Notes: generated from the letters alone by a model not told the origin. A stretch of 64,000 bases of DNA from Saccharomycopsis fibuligera x Saccharomycopsis cf. fibuligera (GCA_001936135.1 CP012812.1:186001-250000); one strand, 5' to 3'; shown: positions 42,069-53,681, counted from the first letter of the stretch. A program made the numbers and translations.

Positions 42069-42638
42069 AGCACATTGAAATCTGCTGACATTGCAGTGTT
42101 CAAAGCTTTAAGTGCACATGTAGTGAGCACATAGGGCATGGTTCATTTACGTTAAGATGATAACACCATCTGCCGCAAGTTTCAATTCTGCGATGCTTTT
42201 GGGTGATGCTGGTGCGTCAATAATGCGCACGCATGGTGCGCATGGTGCTGGTATCTAATACACTCGATTTACTAGAATCCATCTTTCTATATATAGTCAG
42301 GATAATCGCTCAGTAAACATCGTCTAAATGTTACAGAAAAACTGGAAAATCTAAAAAGAATTAATCAACGTTTTTTGAACATACTAAACTTTTGTGGTTT
42401 TTTTTTGTATCTTTATTATTATTTTTTTGTGCCCTTTTTGCGTTTATCATCCATATTTGGTGCTTTGACAGTTAAGTGATACTCCTATAATTCATCCTTT
42501 GAACAGATTGTTGTCTAACAAATTATCTGAAAATACCCTTTTGCTGAATTTTTTTATACTATTATTGATACCCACTAGAGTTTCTTTTTTTCTTTTTTCC
42601 CTTTTTTTTTTGTTCGTTTCTTGATACCAACAGCAAGA

Positions 42639-44342
42639 ATGCTTAAGCTAAATTTTGTCATCTTGTGTGCGCTTCTAACTCTTATAGCCACTGTTTCTGC
42701 AGCCCCAATTTGCGCCAAAGATGATATCCAGGTAAGATTGGCCAACAACAAAGTCAAGAGAAAAGTGGTCCATGTTACTAGAACAGTGGCTACCGTTAGC
42801 AAAACATCTTTTTATGTTACTGCAACTCACACCGTTACTGCTCCATTGGTTGAAGTCTTAATCAGTGGTGACTCGACTTACACTCTTACCTTGTCCACCA
42901 ATGTTGCAAATTCCGATTACTCTGAAGGCCAAACTTATACCACTACTAACAGTCAACCTGCCCAAACATCCATTGGAACTCACTTTGTCAGCAATAATCG
43001 CGGTACCAACGGTGGTTATATTTCTACTTGGTCAAGTGAGGAATCTTTGATTCCTTCCAATACCGGTGCTACTTCTGCTATCGCATCTGCTACTGAGTCT
43101 GCTACTGAGTCTGCTTCAAATGTTGACAATTCTTTGGCTTCGAGTACTGAAGAAATTTCAACTTCAACGTCTTCCACAAATGATCAAGAGTCCACTACTT
43201 CTTCAGAAAATACCCCAAGCTCTGACCAATCTTCTACTGTTACTACTTCTATTGATTCTTCTTCAACGGATTACCCTTCAACCACAAGCCCATCTTCCGC
43301 TGGTTCAACTGACTACGCTTCAATTACAAGCTCAACTTCTGCCGATTCTTCTACTGACACCACTCCAACTTCGATCTCATCCACCGAATTCTCGTCAAGT
43401 GATTCATACTCAACTTCAACTTCCGGTTTCTCATCAGTGAGCAGCGATGCTTCCTCAACTACAACCACATCTTCGTCATCTTCGTCATCCTCATCACCAG
43501 CCAGTTCTTCATCTTCCAGTGCCAGCGCTACTTACGCAACATCTACCGTTATCCCAACAGCTTTGATTTACAGTCCTTACAATGATGACCAATCCTGTAA
43601 AGATTACGATAGTGTCAAGTCAGATTTGCAAAAAATTGTCGATAAAAACATCCCAAGCATTAGAGTTTACGGTACTGACTGCAACTATTTGTCCACGGTT
43701 GTTCCAATTGCTCAAAAACTCGGCCTTAAAATCAATCAAGGTTTCTGGTTCAGTAGTACAGGTGACAGTAGTGTGAATGAAGCTGCTGCTGCTGTTGTCT
43801 CTTGGGCTCAGGAAAACACCTGGGACGTGTTTGAATTTTTCACTATTGGTAACGAAGCTATCAACCAAGGATACATGTCAGTTGACGAGTTGCTTTCCAT
43901 TATGAAAGAAGTCAGAGACATCTTACAAGATGGTGGTTTTGAAGGTAACTTTACCACTTCCGAACCGCCAGTAAGTTTCGAAAACCATCCTGAGTTATGT
44001 AAGAGTGATATGCTTGATATTGTGGGAATCAACCCTCACTCTTATTTCGACGCTGATATTGATGCTTCTCAAGCAGGTTCGTTTGTCGCTGGTCAGAAGA
44101 AAATTGTTGAAGAGATTTGCACCGGTAAAAAAGTATTTATTACAGAAACTGGTTACCCAAGTCAAGGTAATACTAATGGGCTTAATGTACCATCTAAAGA
44201 AAATCAAGCCATTGCAATTAAGAGTATTTTGGATACCGTGGGATCAGAAGTGACGATTCTTACAATGTACAACGATTTCTGGAAAGATCCAGGTAGTTAT
44301 GGCATTGAGCAATATTTTGGTGCTTATGACCTTCTTAATTGA
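42639..44342 (+). CDS. SCW11: Cell-wall glucanase/transglucosidase-like protein, GH17 (SCW11-type)
   Basis: 567 residues from the ATG at 42639; the frame opens 18 nt earlier at a TTG, which is not used here. An N-terminal signal peptide (hydrophobic about residues 4-20, cleavage near VSAAP) is followed by a dibasic KRK site. A Ser/Thr-rich stalk of about 220 residues leads into a C-terminal glycoside hydrolase family 17 domain (about 305-567) beginning IYSPYNDD. The two family catalytic glutamates are present: Glu406 in IGNEA (acid/base) and Glu503 in ITETGYPSQG (nucleophile). The long Ser/Thr stalk before the GH17 domain and the total length fit Scw11 better than the shorter Scw4/Scw10/Mp65 group. 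Orthology is therefore likely but not proven. Predicted soluble wall protein, with no GPI signal. Confidence 0.85.
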   Translation: MLKLNFVILCALLTLIATVSAAPICAKDDIQVRLANNKVKRKVVHVTRTVATVSKTSFYVTATHTVTAPLVEVLISGDSTYTLTLSTNVANSDYSEGQTYTTTNSQPAQTSIGTHFVSNNRGTNGGYISTWSSEESLIPSNTGATSAIASATESATESASNVDNSLASSTEEISTSTSSTNDQESTTSSENTPSSDQSSTVTTSIDSSSTDYPSTTSPSSAGSTDYASITSSTSADSSTDTTPTSISSTEFSSSDSYSTSTSGFSSVSSDASSTTTTSSSSSSSSSPASSSSSSASATYATSTVIPTALIYSPYNDDQSCKDYDSVKSDLQKIVDKNIPSIRVYGTDCNYLSTVVPIAQKLGLKINQGFWFSSTGDSSVNEAAAAVVSWAQENTWDVFEFFTIGNEAINQGYMSVDELLSIMKEVRDILQDGGFEGNFTTSEPPVSFENHPELCKSDMLDIVGINPHSYFDADIDASQAGSFVAGQKKIVEEICTGKKVFITETGYPSQGNTNGLNVPSKENQAIAIKSILDTVGSEVTILTMYNDFWKDPGSYGIEQYFGAYDLLN

Positions 44343-44926
44343 TTTATTACTGCTTTTTTTTTTATTTTTGTTTTCTTTTTCTTTTTCTTTTTCTTCTTTT
44401 TCCTTTTTTGTTTGATTTGCTGGTTTACTTTCCTCTGTATTTCTCTTTTACTTCCATCTTTTTCCTTTTTCTGTTATGATGGTGCAAAAGTTCTTTTTGT
44501 TCTTCTTTCTTTTCCCCCTTCTTGCTTGTCTCCGTTGGTTCTTTAGACAACGCCAGTCGGCGCGCTGTTCACTTGCTTTTCTCCTGTTGGCTTTTTCACA
44601 AGCGCTTTTCTTCGTGCTACTTTTGTCGTTTCTCATTTTTCATTATTCATTATTTCTTATTTGTACATTTATTAGTTTTATGTTTTTTATATCGTTTTAT
44701 TATACATTTATTATACATTTGAAATTGTTTTTGTGAACAAACTACTTCAACGAGAACCACAAATAGACACCAAAAAAAAGACATAAATGAAACAAGACAT
44801 ATTTAAAGTAAAGCGACAATCAAAAATCAGCCTAAAAAATCCGGAAATTTATGAGTGAAAAAAGCAAAGGGAAAAGAAGCAGCAAACACAAAAGCATCAA
44901 AAGAATGTAGTCATCAAAGAAACGTA
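44343..44926. other. Convergent intergenic region
   Basis: About 580 bp between the 3' ends of the GH17 gene (+) and the long inositol oxygenase gene (-). T-rich on the left, A-rich on the right, as expected for two 3' flanks. No gene seen. Confidence 0.6.
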
Positions 44927-46127
44927 TCAAAATTCAACTATTTTGTTGGGAAAAAACTCATCAATAAGCTCATGATAATATGGTTCCAAAGTCTCCAAAT
45001 CAATAGTTTCGGGAGACTTTGAGTACAAATCATATGGGTTAAAAGCCTTGACTGCCTCAATCATTTGTTTATCGTCGTCATTCATCAAATACTCATATGC
45101 ATTTTCACGATGTATCGGATAGCAGGAATGATACCTAATCATCGCCAAGCCCTCCTTGGGTAAAGTGGAATGCAATTTGGCAATATGATACATGTACTCA
45201 TCGTGACCCCAACTCAACATAACATTATCTAAGCCGCAGTGAGGTGTGTAAATGCCGTATTTTGTCTTATAAATAGGATGGTATGAATCTTGATTGTTTT
45301 TGAAAAACTCATTAAAGATAATTTTCTTGGAAAAAGAACAGCCAATAGGAAAAGTATCTCCCACGACGTCCCACTGACCCTTAGCATCAAAAAAGTATAA
45401 AAGTTTGCCCAAATCATGGATCAATCCTACCAATTGCATCCATCTTGGTTTACCATCTTTCCTTATTGCTTCAGCAGTTTGAATTGCATGGTCTATCTGA
45501 GAAAGCTCAGTGTCAGGATCACTCTCATCAATGAGTTTATTTAGCTTTACTAATGCATCCCAAATGGTCAACTTAGCCCTCACTTTTGTTTTAAAGTTGA
45601 TTCTTGCTTGAAGATTGTATGCAAATGTCTGTTTTTCATGTTGTTCTTTATAAAATGCTTTTACTCTATCACAAGCAATAATATAGTTTCTAAAATGTGA
45701 TTTGTCAACAGTGCTGGATAAACTATCAGCACTATTCCAAGCAGCCGGAGTGGCTTCTTTTTGTTTAGTAGCGCCCACACCTTTAATGCTCTCTGAGCCA
45801 TTTTTTGTCAATATCTGTTGGCTTATGTTTATGTCATTAGGTTTTTTGTGAGAGGATAATAACTGGTTGGGTTCATTATTATGAATGTTATTGCTGTTAT
45901 TATGAAAATTATCAGCATCAGTAATAACGGCATCACCATCATCATGACTGCCGTTATTTTCATCACCAGAATTAGAGCTTTTGCTGCTAGCCTCGCTAAT
46001 AGTTGATCCCACCTTAGATGACTTTAAAGAAGAAGCACCATCGCTTACCGTGGGACTACCTATACTCTTTGTTGCGGATGGATTTTGTGAAGATTTGTTA
46101 TCTTGGAAATTGGCTGGCTTTGGCTTT

Positions 46128-46171
<44 letters not shown>

Positions 46172-46444
46172 AGCCAGGGGAGGCGACGGCGGCGACGGTG
46201 GCACAGATGAGAATGTTATTTCCGATGAGGAGCCCGACGACGATGACGGCGCTTGCTGCGGTTGTTGCTGCTGCTCTGTTTCATTAGCATTGGTATTATT
46301 ACTATTATTATTACTATTACTATTATTATTGATTCCGTAATATATCTTTGACTTTATTACGTTAACTGTTTGTATATCCTCGTCTAATTTCTCTAAGATG
46401 TGGCCTTGTTTTGTGTGAATTAGTTTCTCTTTGCGCGACGTCAT
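44927..46444 (-). CDS. myo-Inositol oxygenase, long form with low-complexity insert (MIOX-1)
   Basis: A 505-residue protein whose C-terminal about 255 residues are a complete myo-inositol oxygenase: a diiron enzyme that converts myo-inositol and O2 to D-glucuronate. All six expected iron ligands are present by alignment with the family: His319, His343 and Asp344 (IHDLGK), His414 (SWGHDEY), His439 (RYHSCYPIH) and Asp472 (NPYDLY). The first about 30 residues (IHTKQGHILEKLDEDI) match the start of the second oxygenase at 56236. Between them lies a 196-residue insertion, rich in Asn, Ser and Pro with 14 glutamines at 92-105. That makes the extra sequence an internal insert rather than an added N-terminus. 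Catalytic residues are intact, so activity is likely. Its promoter is short, only 469 bp to CSE1. Confidence 0.92.
46130..46171 (-). repeat. CAG trinucleotide repeat encoding polyglutamine
   Basis: Thirteen CAG codons plus one CAA on the minus strand encode Gln92-105 of MIOX-1. Nearly pure, hence likely length-variable. Confidence 0.9.
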
Positions 46445-46913
46445 TGCTCAATCATTCTTTAAATAATTTTGATTATTTTGTGCTGGAATTGTGGAGTCGT
46501 AGTTGTTGTTTGACCAACGAACTGTTATCAAGCTTTTGGCACCTTCAGTGTACTGAAATTTATTCTTATTTTCAAAGTGTGAACTTTGAATCAGAAGCAA
46601 GTTATTTTGAAACTATTTAACACAATCTGAAGCTTCTAACAGTGGTTCGTTCAGTGTCCGTTGAATGATAAACACGGTTTCCCTCTGCAATTGCGCATTC
46701 CGACTTCGTTTACTTCTTTCTGATTTGCTTTTTTTTCCTCTAAAATTTTTTTTTCCTGCGATGCTGACGCATGTACCGAAAAGCTGGGTGCACTGTGTAT
46801 AGGCTATGATTACTTAAACTATCATCTACAATCCACTAGTTTAATTTCTTAGCCAAACAGCTATCACAATGTATTTCTATATACTTCTATCTAATGATAG
46901 TGGCTGAGAAGCA
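46445..46913. other. Intergenic region, MIOX-1 promoter
   Basis: 469 bp between the CSE1 stop and the MIOX-1 ATG, both leftward. No clear TATA or palindrome found; it lacks the inverted repeat seen upstream of MIOX-2. Confidence 0.55.
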
Positions 46914-49907
46914 TCAAGCTTTAAGCTCTGCTTGTAGTTGTGGACTTAATTGCTCAAAGATGGAGCTCATAAATACTTGACTGTTTGCTGTGGCAAACTT
47001 TTTGAGAACTTCTAAGAATGTAGCCTTGATTTGGCTGTTATTAATATCTCTCAATGGATCAAACTTCTTATTGCCAATGATAATTAACTTGGAGTAAGTT
47101 GATCCAAATGTAAATTCTTCGAGTTCAAATTCATTAAGCATATCGTTTTCTGCAGAAACGCCAGCAATAGTTGCACTTGTACCGCCGAACAATTCGTTTT
47201 TGTTGATGCTTAATGTATATAAGGAATTAATCGAGTCAATGAAGTAAGCCGAATAAGGCCCACTAGTAAACTTAGCATTTTTTGTAAGCAAATTGGCCAA
47301 GCCAATAATTAGAACTTTCTTATCATTTAAGTTGCTGAACTCGGTAATATTTGGCAACACGAGTGCCTTGTAAATATTGCCAAATAAGTTATCTTGTATC
47401 TGATCAATGAATTGAACTGCGAAATCTGGACCCAAAACATTGCTTTTGTTTTTAGCAGCATAATCTGCGTCTATCAAGGAAATGTTGCTGAGAAACAATA
47501 TAAATCTTTTGATAAATTTGGTAGTTCTTGAGTTTTGCAATCTAGTCAAAATAACCGTTGCGATTTGATTCAAATATTGTTGCAAAGCGCCCAAATCAAT
47601 ATTGAGAAGAATGGATTCTAATAGCTCGAAACCATGAACATCGTGTGCTTTTGAGGAAATAAGTCTTTGGAATACGCCCAACACCGGAGTCAAGTTATCA
47701 GCTAAACTGGATGGGTTGAATTCTATTATGTCAATTAATAATCTTGTGATTGGAGGAATGTTTCCCTTGTACTCCCATAAAGAAGGGGATAATAATGGTT
47801 TCACTAAACTTGTGTAATATGAAGGTAAATCGCTCGTTAATTTTGCTTGTTGATTGGCTTTGGATAAAACTTCTAGCAAGAAAGCCAATATTTGGATGAT
47901 ATATGGAACAAACTCAACTACATCTTCACCCAATATAACCAAAAAGTTTGGAATAATTAACTCCATAAAGTTCAAAACATGTTGTGGATTATTATTATGG
48001 TTGTAATTGATAATTATACCAACGCATTCAAAACAGTAATGCGAAAATTTTGGGTTTGAAGGGTTCTTGGAGATGATTTTGATAATTTCAATGAGCTGGT
48101 TCGTGATCAAACCAACAAACTCAAAGTTATCTGGCAGTTTTGTTAAGTTGTCGTTGTTCAATATTAAAACTCTCATGAGACATTTTAATAAATAATCATT
48201 TTCAGCCAACTTTTCTGGCTTTTCAGAATTACTCAAGATTTTCTTGAACAAAACAGTAACTAGTTCTTTAAAAATTGGTGCAATATCAGTTTTGGTAAAA
48301 ATGAAGTTGTGAGCACCAGAAGAGTTGTCTCTCAATGATAGAATTCTTTCAATAGTAATAGCTGAATAGGTATATGTGATGTAATTGTCAGAATTTAAAT
48401 GGTTTAACAACAATGGGAAGCTCTCTGTCAATTGCTGCTTTGTCAATTGGTTTCTAAAAACGTATAAATACTTAATTGAATCAACAATTAACATTGGATT
48501 AACAGATGTGTTCACCAAGTCGCCTGCAATATTTTGTTGAAAAAAACCAATAATGTCCACTAACAAGTTCGTAGAAGTGATACCAGCATTCGTGATATTA
48601 CCTTTGGCAGCAATAGCGACAAACAAATAAATTGCTGTATCCTTTTGCTTCCAGTGGGATGAATCAGCTCCATAGTTTTCCAAAAATTGGTTGACATATT
48701 TCATGATAATCTCTGTAACTAAAGACTCATTTTTATCTTTTAGCTCTCTTAAAAAGCCGGTTGAGGATGTTCTTCTAGAGTTCGAGTCATTGTTTTCAAC
48801 ATCTCTTTTGATAAACTCAATAGGGTCATCTTCAAATAATTCTTCATCTGATTCTCTTAAAGTAATATTGGGTAAAATAATGTTAATGAAAACATCATTC
48901 AACACTTTTTCATTATTGAAAATATCAAAGTATTTTGGAATTCTTATAATGGATGTAAGGAACGTTAAGCATTTTGAAGTCAAAATGTCATACTTGACTT
49001 GCAAGGTCAAAGATGTCAATTCATCCCACACGCTTTGAACAAATTTTTGAATTAATGGATCAAACACATCTTCGTATCTAGTAGAGTAAAGCTGCACCAA
49101 ATCGCAGATACTGCCCTTTACTTTACTCAAAATATCTGGCTCTTCATCTTCATCTTGATCAGTCAATAAATCATTCTTAAAAACAATATATTTGTGAACA
49201 ATTTCCATCAATGGATTCAAATTGTCTTCAAAAAACTCTGGCAAATCTTGGCAGTTGAAATCGTAGTAGATTTTGAATAAGAGAAGCAAATTCTCGAAAA
49301 GTTGCATTAAAATAGACTTATTGTTAAGATTTTGCTCCACTGCTTTATCGGTTTTCACCAATAACTCCATAAAAGGTTGAGTAAATTTGTCTAATACAAA
49401 TTTGATTTCCAAAAACAAATCATCGGATCTAAACAACGGTCTCCATCTTTTGAAAATGGAGTGCGCAACAGACAAGACGCCATTGATATTATTCAAATCT
49501 TCAGTATGCAAGTTCAAAACAAGCTCATCGACCAAGTTCTCCCATTTGTGAGGAAAATCCGAATTAGCAATAATTGAGATAGATTCACCAATTTGCTTCT
49601 TCAAATTATTGTTTTTCAAGTTAATCATCAACTTGACAATCTTGGTTTTTATATTCACCACGTCGTTGGCGTCAAGCTTGTGATTGCCGTCAGCGTCTGC
49701 CCATCTTCTATTCAAAAAATTTTTGAAAAACAAGGCACCGGCTAGCCTCACCGAGTTATCATACTCATGTGAATCAACAATTGAGAGCAAAGCAATTGGG
49801 AACCCGGCATTTGATTCAATAGAGCGCAATTGCTGATCTGCTTGATTGGCAGTGGCGGCACTTAAAGACTGCTGCAACAAATTGCCAATTGTTTGAATTT
49901 CGGACAT
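46914..49907 (-). CDS. CSE1: Exportin CSE1 (importin-alpha re-export factor)
   Basis: A 997-residue importin-beta superfamily protein that returns importin-alpha (Srp1) from nucleus to cytoplasm with Ran-GTP. The N-terminal importin-beta domain is visible (helices around residues 20-95, including AGALFFKNFLNRRW), with helical HEAT repeats throughout. The block HSIFKRWRPLFRSDDLF near residue 150 and the C-terminal CAS/CSE1 region ending in EQLSPQLQAEL are characteristic. Length is close to the 960 residues of yeast Cse1. It is an essential housekeeping gene and appears functionally unrelated to the inositol genes on both sides. It sits between MIOX-1 and the first transporter, all three on the minus strand. 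The start ATG is followed directly by conserved sequence. Confidence 0.94.
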   Translation of the reverse strand: MSEIQTIGNLLQQSLSAATANQADQQLRSIESNAGFPIALLSIVDSHEYDNSVRLAGALFFKNFLNRRWADADGNHKLDANDVVNIKTKIVKLMINLKNNNLKKQIGESISIIANSDFPHKWENLVDELVLNLHTEDLNNINGVLSVAHSIFKRWRPLFRSDDLFLEIKFVLDKFTQPFMELLVKTDKAVEQNLNNKSILMQLFENLLLLFKIYYDFNCQDLPEFFEDNLNPLMEIVHKYIVFKNDLLTDQDEDEEPDILSKVKGSICDLVQLYSTRYEDVFDPLIQKFVQSVWDELTSLTLQVKYDILTSKCLTFLTSIIRIPKYFDIFNNEKVLNDVFINIILPNITLRESDEELFEDDPIEFIKRDVENNDSNSRRTSSTGFLRELKDKNESLVTEIIMKYVNQFLENYGADSSHWKQKDTAIYLFVAIAAKGNITNAGITSTNLLVDIIGFFQQNIAGDLVNTSVNPMLIVDSIKYLYVFRNQLTKQQLTESFPLLLNHLNSDNYITYTYSAITIERILSLRDNSSGAHNFIFTKTDIAPIFKELVTVLFKKILSNSEKPEKLAENDYLLKCLMRVLILNNDNLTKLPDNFEFVGLITNQLIEIIKIISKNPSNPKFSHYCFECVGIIINYNHNNNPQHVLNFMELIIPNFLVILGEDVVEFVPYIIQILAFLLEVLSKANQQAKLTSDLPSYYTSLVKPLLSPSLWEYKGNIPPITRLLIDIIEFNPSSLADNLTPVLGVFQRLISSKAHDVHGFELLESILLNIDLGALQQYLNQIATVILTRLQNSRTTKFIKRFILFLSNISLIDADYAAKNKSNVLGPDFAVQFIDQIQDNLFGNIYKALVLPNITEFSNLNDKKVLIIGLANLLTKNAKFTSGPYSAYFIDSINSLYTLSINKNELFGGTSATIAGVSAENDMLNEFELEEFTFGSTYSKLIIIGNKKFDPLRDINNSQIKATFLEVLKKFATANSQVFMSSIFEQLSPQLQAELKA

Positions 49908-50553
49908 TGTGCGAGTATTGTCTGAGTCTCCTTAATCGTCAAGCCAAAAAATTGAGGCTGTTTGATGTATGGCTCGTTTGATATCAAAGGCTATTTTGAC
50001 GAACACCGTAAAGGTCTTGTAAAGGAAATAAAATCCGGTTTTATCTTTTGTATTTTATTTTTTTTTTTTTTCTTTATTTTGTTTTTGTTTTTCACAGCAT
50101 CTCTTGGAACACAGTAGAAAAATTTAGCTGCAGACCGCCGCCAGACAGTTGTATTATGACGGGTAAGGATCCGTATTTATGGTACTAAGTCGTCCGTTGA
50201 TATCAAGGTGCGTTCATAAGAACACTGAATGCTGCTCTGTATAGACTGGAATACTAGTAATAACGGCTTCAGCTACAGTGATTTTTTCTAGCTTATTATC
50301 ATTGTTTGTCTTGGAGAAAAACAGACCCCTGGATCTGATATGTGTTTTTTGTAATTGATAGAAGTTCAAGGTAATTGACATGTTTTTATAATTATTTTCA
50401 GGTTATTATAACGGTGTTATTCCTCAATAAAAAGAATGCTTAACGATTTAACTAGCCCTTTTGTAGTATACGACTCTCTTTAAATATTTGTCAGGCATTA
50501 TTCTGCTATCTTTCAGAGTCAGAGTAAGAACATTGACAACAACAAAGCCAACA

Positions 50554-50628
50554 ATGCAACGTTTCAGGAAGGTTAGGAAAACTGTCAGAAACCAAATCTC
50601 TGATTATTCATTTGTCGATCATCCATAG
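50554..50628 (+). CDS. Possible 24-residue basic small ORF
   Basis: ATG to TAG encoding MQRFRKVRKTVRN followed by QISDYSFVDHP. The preceding 80 bp look like a yeast leader: TTTAAATATT about 70 bp upstream, then an A/C-rich stretch ending CAACAACAAAGCCAACA. The basic N-terminal half is striking. No homologue known to me; transcription would need to be shown. Confidence 0.25.
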   Translation: MQRFRKVRKTVRNQISDYSFVDHP

Positions 50629-51724
50629 CATCAACTAGAAAACAAAACCAAAAATGAACTATAGGAAATACTTTGGAATAAAAAGTCAGGCAATTATAAG
50701 ATCAAATAATAGTGCAAAAGATTAAAGACCCTATATAACTAAAGAGGTGAACAATAACAAATGTACCAACTATCAATAAAGATGAAAAGCAAGCTTGCCT
50801 CTAGGCGAAGCCGAGATATTGATACTATAATTGCTATTATTACTATTTCTAAAGAATCATTAAACTAAAACGCTAATACATATCAATGTCATTTCCTCTC
50901 AAAAAACAACATAATACATTGCATTTCTAAAAGCAAATAGAGAGTAATTTTACTTTTTAAGGGCAGAACCACCTATCTCAGCTCAACAAAGACTTTTTTT
51001 TTGATCGGAGAAACATATGAGTGAAGCTACTCCCTGAGCTCGAAGATAGGGCGTGGTATACCATTTATGGCTCATAATAAAACTGTTAAATCTTCACACT
51101 TCTCAGCAAAACATCTGATCCCGGATCTCTCTGCCATTTCTTCTTTTTAGAGAGGTGTAACAAATTAAGGCTTGAAGCTGCCGGCTAACGGAAATTTGGC
51201 TATCAGACCCTAAAATTCATTTTGAGTTGATGTTTTATGTTAAATCACTATTCCTGATACGTTTCAAACTTTGACTCGTACCAGTGTTTTGCGATTATAC
51301 TATCGGTTAACAGTTGATCCATGTAAGCACCAATATGATGATTCCGCAAGACAACATTTGATTGCCTGTGTGCTTAGTAACAGACCATATATAATCGATA
51401 CAGGTATATGCCCTCTTTGTACCACTGTACGGCGAAGCTTATATCCAAAGTTGCGTTGTAGTTTGCTTTTGTTATCGGCATTGATGAGGAAACTGGCCCA
51501 CGCATGTACGAACATGTATTGTATTATGCACATTTGTGGGGTGCATCAGGTAGCATAAGGCTGCGTGGTGAGTATTGTTATCGTGGCTAAAAGACCCAAC
51601 AGATCAACCAAGACATTCATTTCATTTACACTTTTTGTTTCTGAAAAAGACGGTTTTGCTTGTAAAAGCTAAAGGATCAAAAAAGGGCATTTATTGCTTT
51701 CTGTAAATTAAGCTAGTAGCAGTA

Positions 51725-51732
<8 letters not shown>

Positions 51733-51766
<34 letters not shown>

Positions 51767-51775
51767 TATTTTCGA
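51733..51775. repeat. Poly(T) tract, 43 nt
   Basis: The longest uninterrupted homopolymer in the window, about 225 bp beyond the ITR-A stop. Confidence 0.9.
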
Positions 51776-51998
51776 AAACAACATAATAACATAATTTTAG
51801 CGGTTACATAATAAGAATATATTTCAAGTATGTAGAAAGAAGCAATAAAATGGACTTTCTAACAAAAAAAAAGTAGCAAAGATAAATAAAAAACACAAAA
51901 ATTCACACAAAAAAAAGGTCGTTAAAAATATGCAACTGGAGAAGCTGGTGTACTTAACCAGCTGTTAAAAACAAAGAAGTAAATTATCAATTGAAACC

Positions 51999-53681
51999 TT
52001 AAGCATTTTCAACATGCTGAGCTCCGGTAGTTCGTTTGGCAGGATTTTCATCTAAAATGTCATCAATTGTAACGGTTTTGTGTTTTATTTCCTTACTTAA
52101 TCTGACAGACTCCTTGACGTTAAAACCGCCAGTAAGGAATTCTTGTGTTTCTTCTAATTCAAGTCCAGCTAATTCAGGATAGCAGAGAAACACGAGAACC
52201 AAGGCAACAGCAATCAAACCAGCAAAAAATGAAAAGGTCCCAGTAGGAGTAATGTTTTTTAACATTGTCAAAAATGAGGCAGCGATAACTAGCGAGCCCA
52301 TCCAATTCACTGCAGTGGCGTATGCACATCCAACACCTCTAACCTCTTGTGGAAATAACTCAGATTGCTGCCATGGAACATTACCAATTCCAACAGCATA
52401 ACAAGCAGCAAATAATATCATACCAACAATAATTAATACACCCCAACCAGAAATGCCAGTAGTTTCAATTACGGCATCATTATCTTTAAAATCAATATTC
52501 ATAAAATGGAACGCTATAGCGCACAAAACTAAAGCGATAATCATTCCAGGTAAGGAACACAACAAAATGTTTCTTCTTCCTACCCTGTCAATAACAAAGA
52601 ATGCGATGCAAGTAAATACAAAATTGGTACCAGCAATGATGATTGACACTGCAGTAGCATTCTTGAAGCCAACTGTCTCGAAGATGGTCCCTGAGAAATA
52701 CATCAAAGAGTTCCAAGAAGAAAATTGTTGAATACCTTGTAGGCCACAGGATATTAATAGAGCACGGAAGTTAGATGGAACTGTATGAATCAACTTAATG
52801 GCATTCCAAGTTTTTGTAAATGGATTACCTCCAGAGATATTGTTATCTATGGAAGCAAGTTCTTCAATCTTAAGCTCAATTAATGCTTCTTCAACACCAG
52901 GATGCGTTTTGAGCAAAACCTCTTTAGCTTTTTCTGGTCTCCCTTTCATGATATAAAATCTTGGGGTATCTGGTAAGAAGTAAAAAGCCACGAATTGGAT
53001 AATTGGCGGTAGCATGCCAATTCCAACTAATATTCTCCATCCGTGTGTTACCTCAGTAAGACCCGCCCCTATTCCATAAGCAATAAGTTGACCAGCGGTT
53101 ATAGCTAGCACAGTAATGATAACCAACCTACCTCTAAAACGTGCAGGGGCCAACTCAGAAATGAATAATGGGGCACACAACGAGCCAATACCAACACCAA
53201 AGCCCATGACGAATCTACCTCCCATCATCACCCCTACTGTATGAGCTCCAGTTTGCATAGCACTTCCAGCGACAAAAAGGACATTGGAGCCCATTATGGC
53301 TGGCTTACGCCCAAATATGTCAGACAAAAAACCACCAAGGATAGCACCGATCAAGGCTCCTAATGAAGTAGCAGAAGTGATCAATTCTTTTTGCCCATAG
53401 CTCAATGTTTCTCCTAAATCATCACCAACCGCCACAAGCGCAGACGAAATGTAACCAGTATCATAGCCAAATAAAAACCCAGATATTGACGCAACAAATG
53501 TTAGCAAATATACCAAAAAACTAGGTCTTTGATCTGCTAAAGCAATAAGAAGCTCTTGATCAGCATCATTAATGGGCATAATTATTTTTTTCTTATCTTC
53601 GTTGCTGTTTGCCTCTATGTCAATCTTGGCTTCTTCAATTCCATGAACATATATTTCATTATCTGTGCTCGATGTGGGCAT
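51999..53681 (-). CDS. ITR1-family myo-inositol transporter (ITR-A)
   Basis: A 560-residue twelve-helix sugar-porter protein most like yeast Itr1/Itr2, proton-coupled myo-inositol carriers of the plasma membrane. Helix 1 carries [18 protein letters not shown], followed by [33 protein letters not shown] and [12 protein letters not shown]. Helix 7 has [22 protein letters not shown], and helix 10 has the full motif [15 protein letters not shown] (Pro436, Trp437), then [11 protein letters not shown] after helix 12. Cytosolic tails are short and charged. It is transcribed away from the divergent MIOX-2, and both share the 2.55-kb region 53682-56235. With a MIOX next to it, myo-inositol uptake for catabolism is the natural reading. 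Confidence 0.9.
   Translation of the reverse strand: MPTSSTDNEIYVHGIEEAKIDIEANSNEDKKKIIMPINDADQELLIALADQRPSFLVYLLTFVASISGFLFGYDTGYISSALVAVGDDLGETLSYGQKELITSATSLGALIGAILGGFLSDIFGRKPAIMGSNVLFVAGSAMQTGAHTVGVMMGGRFVMGFGVGIGSLCAPLFISELAPARFRGRLVIITVLAITAGQLIAYGIGAGLTEVTHGWRILVGIGMLPPIIQFVAFYFLPDTPRFYIMKGRPEKAKEVLLKTHPGVEEALIELKIEELASIDNNISGGNPFTKTWNAIKLIHTVPSNFRALLISCGLQGIQQFSSWNSLMYFSGTIFETVGFKNATAVSIIIAGTNFVFTCIAFFVIDRVGRRNILLCSLPGMIIALVLCAIAFHFMNIDFKDNDAVIETTGISGWGVLIIVGMILFAACYAVGIGNVPWQQSELFPQEVRGVGCAYATAVNWMGSLVIAASFLTMLKNITPTGTFSFFAGLIAVALVLVFLCYPELAGLELEETQEFLTGGFNVKESVRLSKEIKHKTVTIDDILDENPAKRTTGAQHVENA

Larger units (their letters stand above)
40009..42638. other. Long intergenic region upstream of the GH17 gene
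   Basis: About 2.6 kb with no supported gene. It contains poly(T) runs at 40761-40785 and 42036-42066 and a TATA-like TATATATAG at 42288-42296 about 345 bp before the GH17 start. A 143-codon frame at 40307-40738 lacks an ATG start and domain content and is not called. Confidence 0.55.
49908..51998. other. Intergenic region, CSE1 promoter and 3' flank of ITR-A
   Basis: About 2.1 kb. It holds the CSE1 promoter on the left, a 24-codon small ORF at 50554-50628 with a promoter-like leader, and a 43-nt poly(T) run (51733-51775), the longest homopolymer in the window. No other gene is supported. Confidence 0.55.

Noticed and set aside
51271-51558. 95-codon Cys-containing ORF (+)
   Set aside because: Starts at TTG and is mirrored by an open frame on the other strand. 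No promoter-like context.
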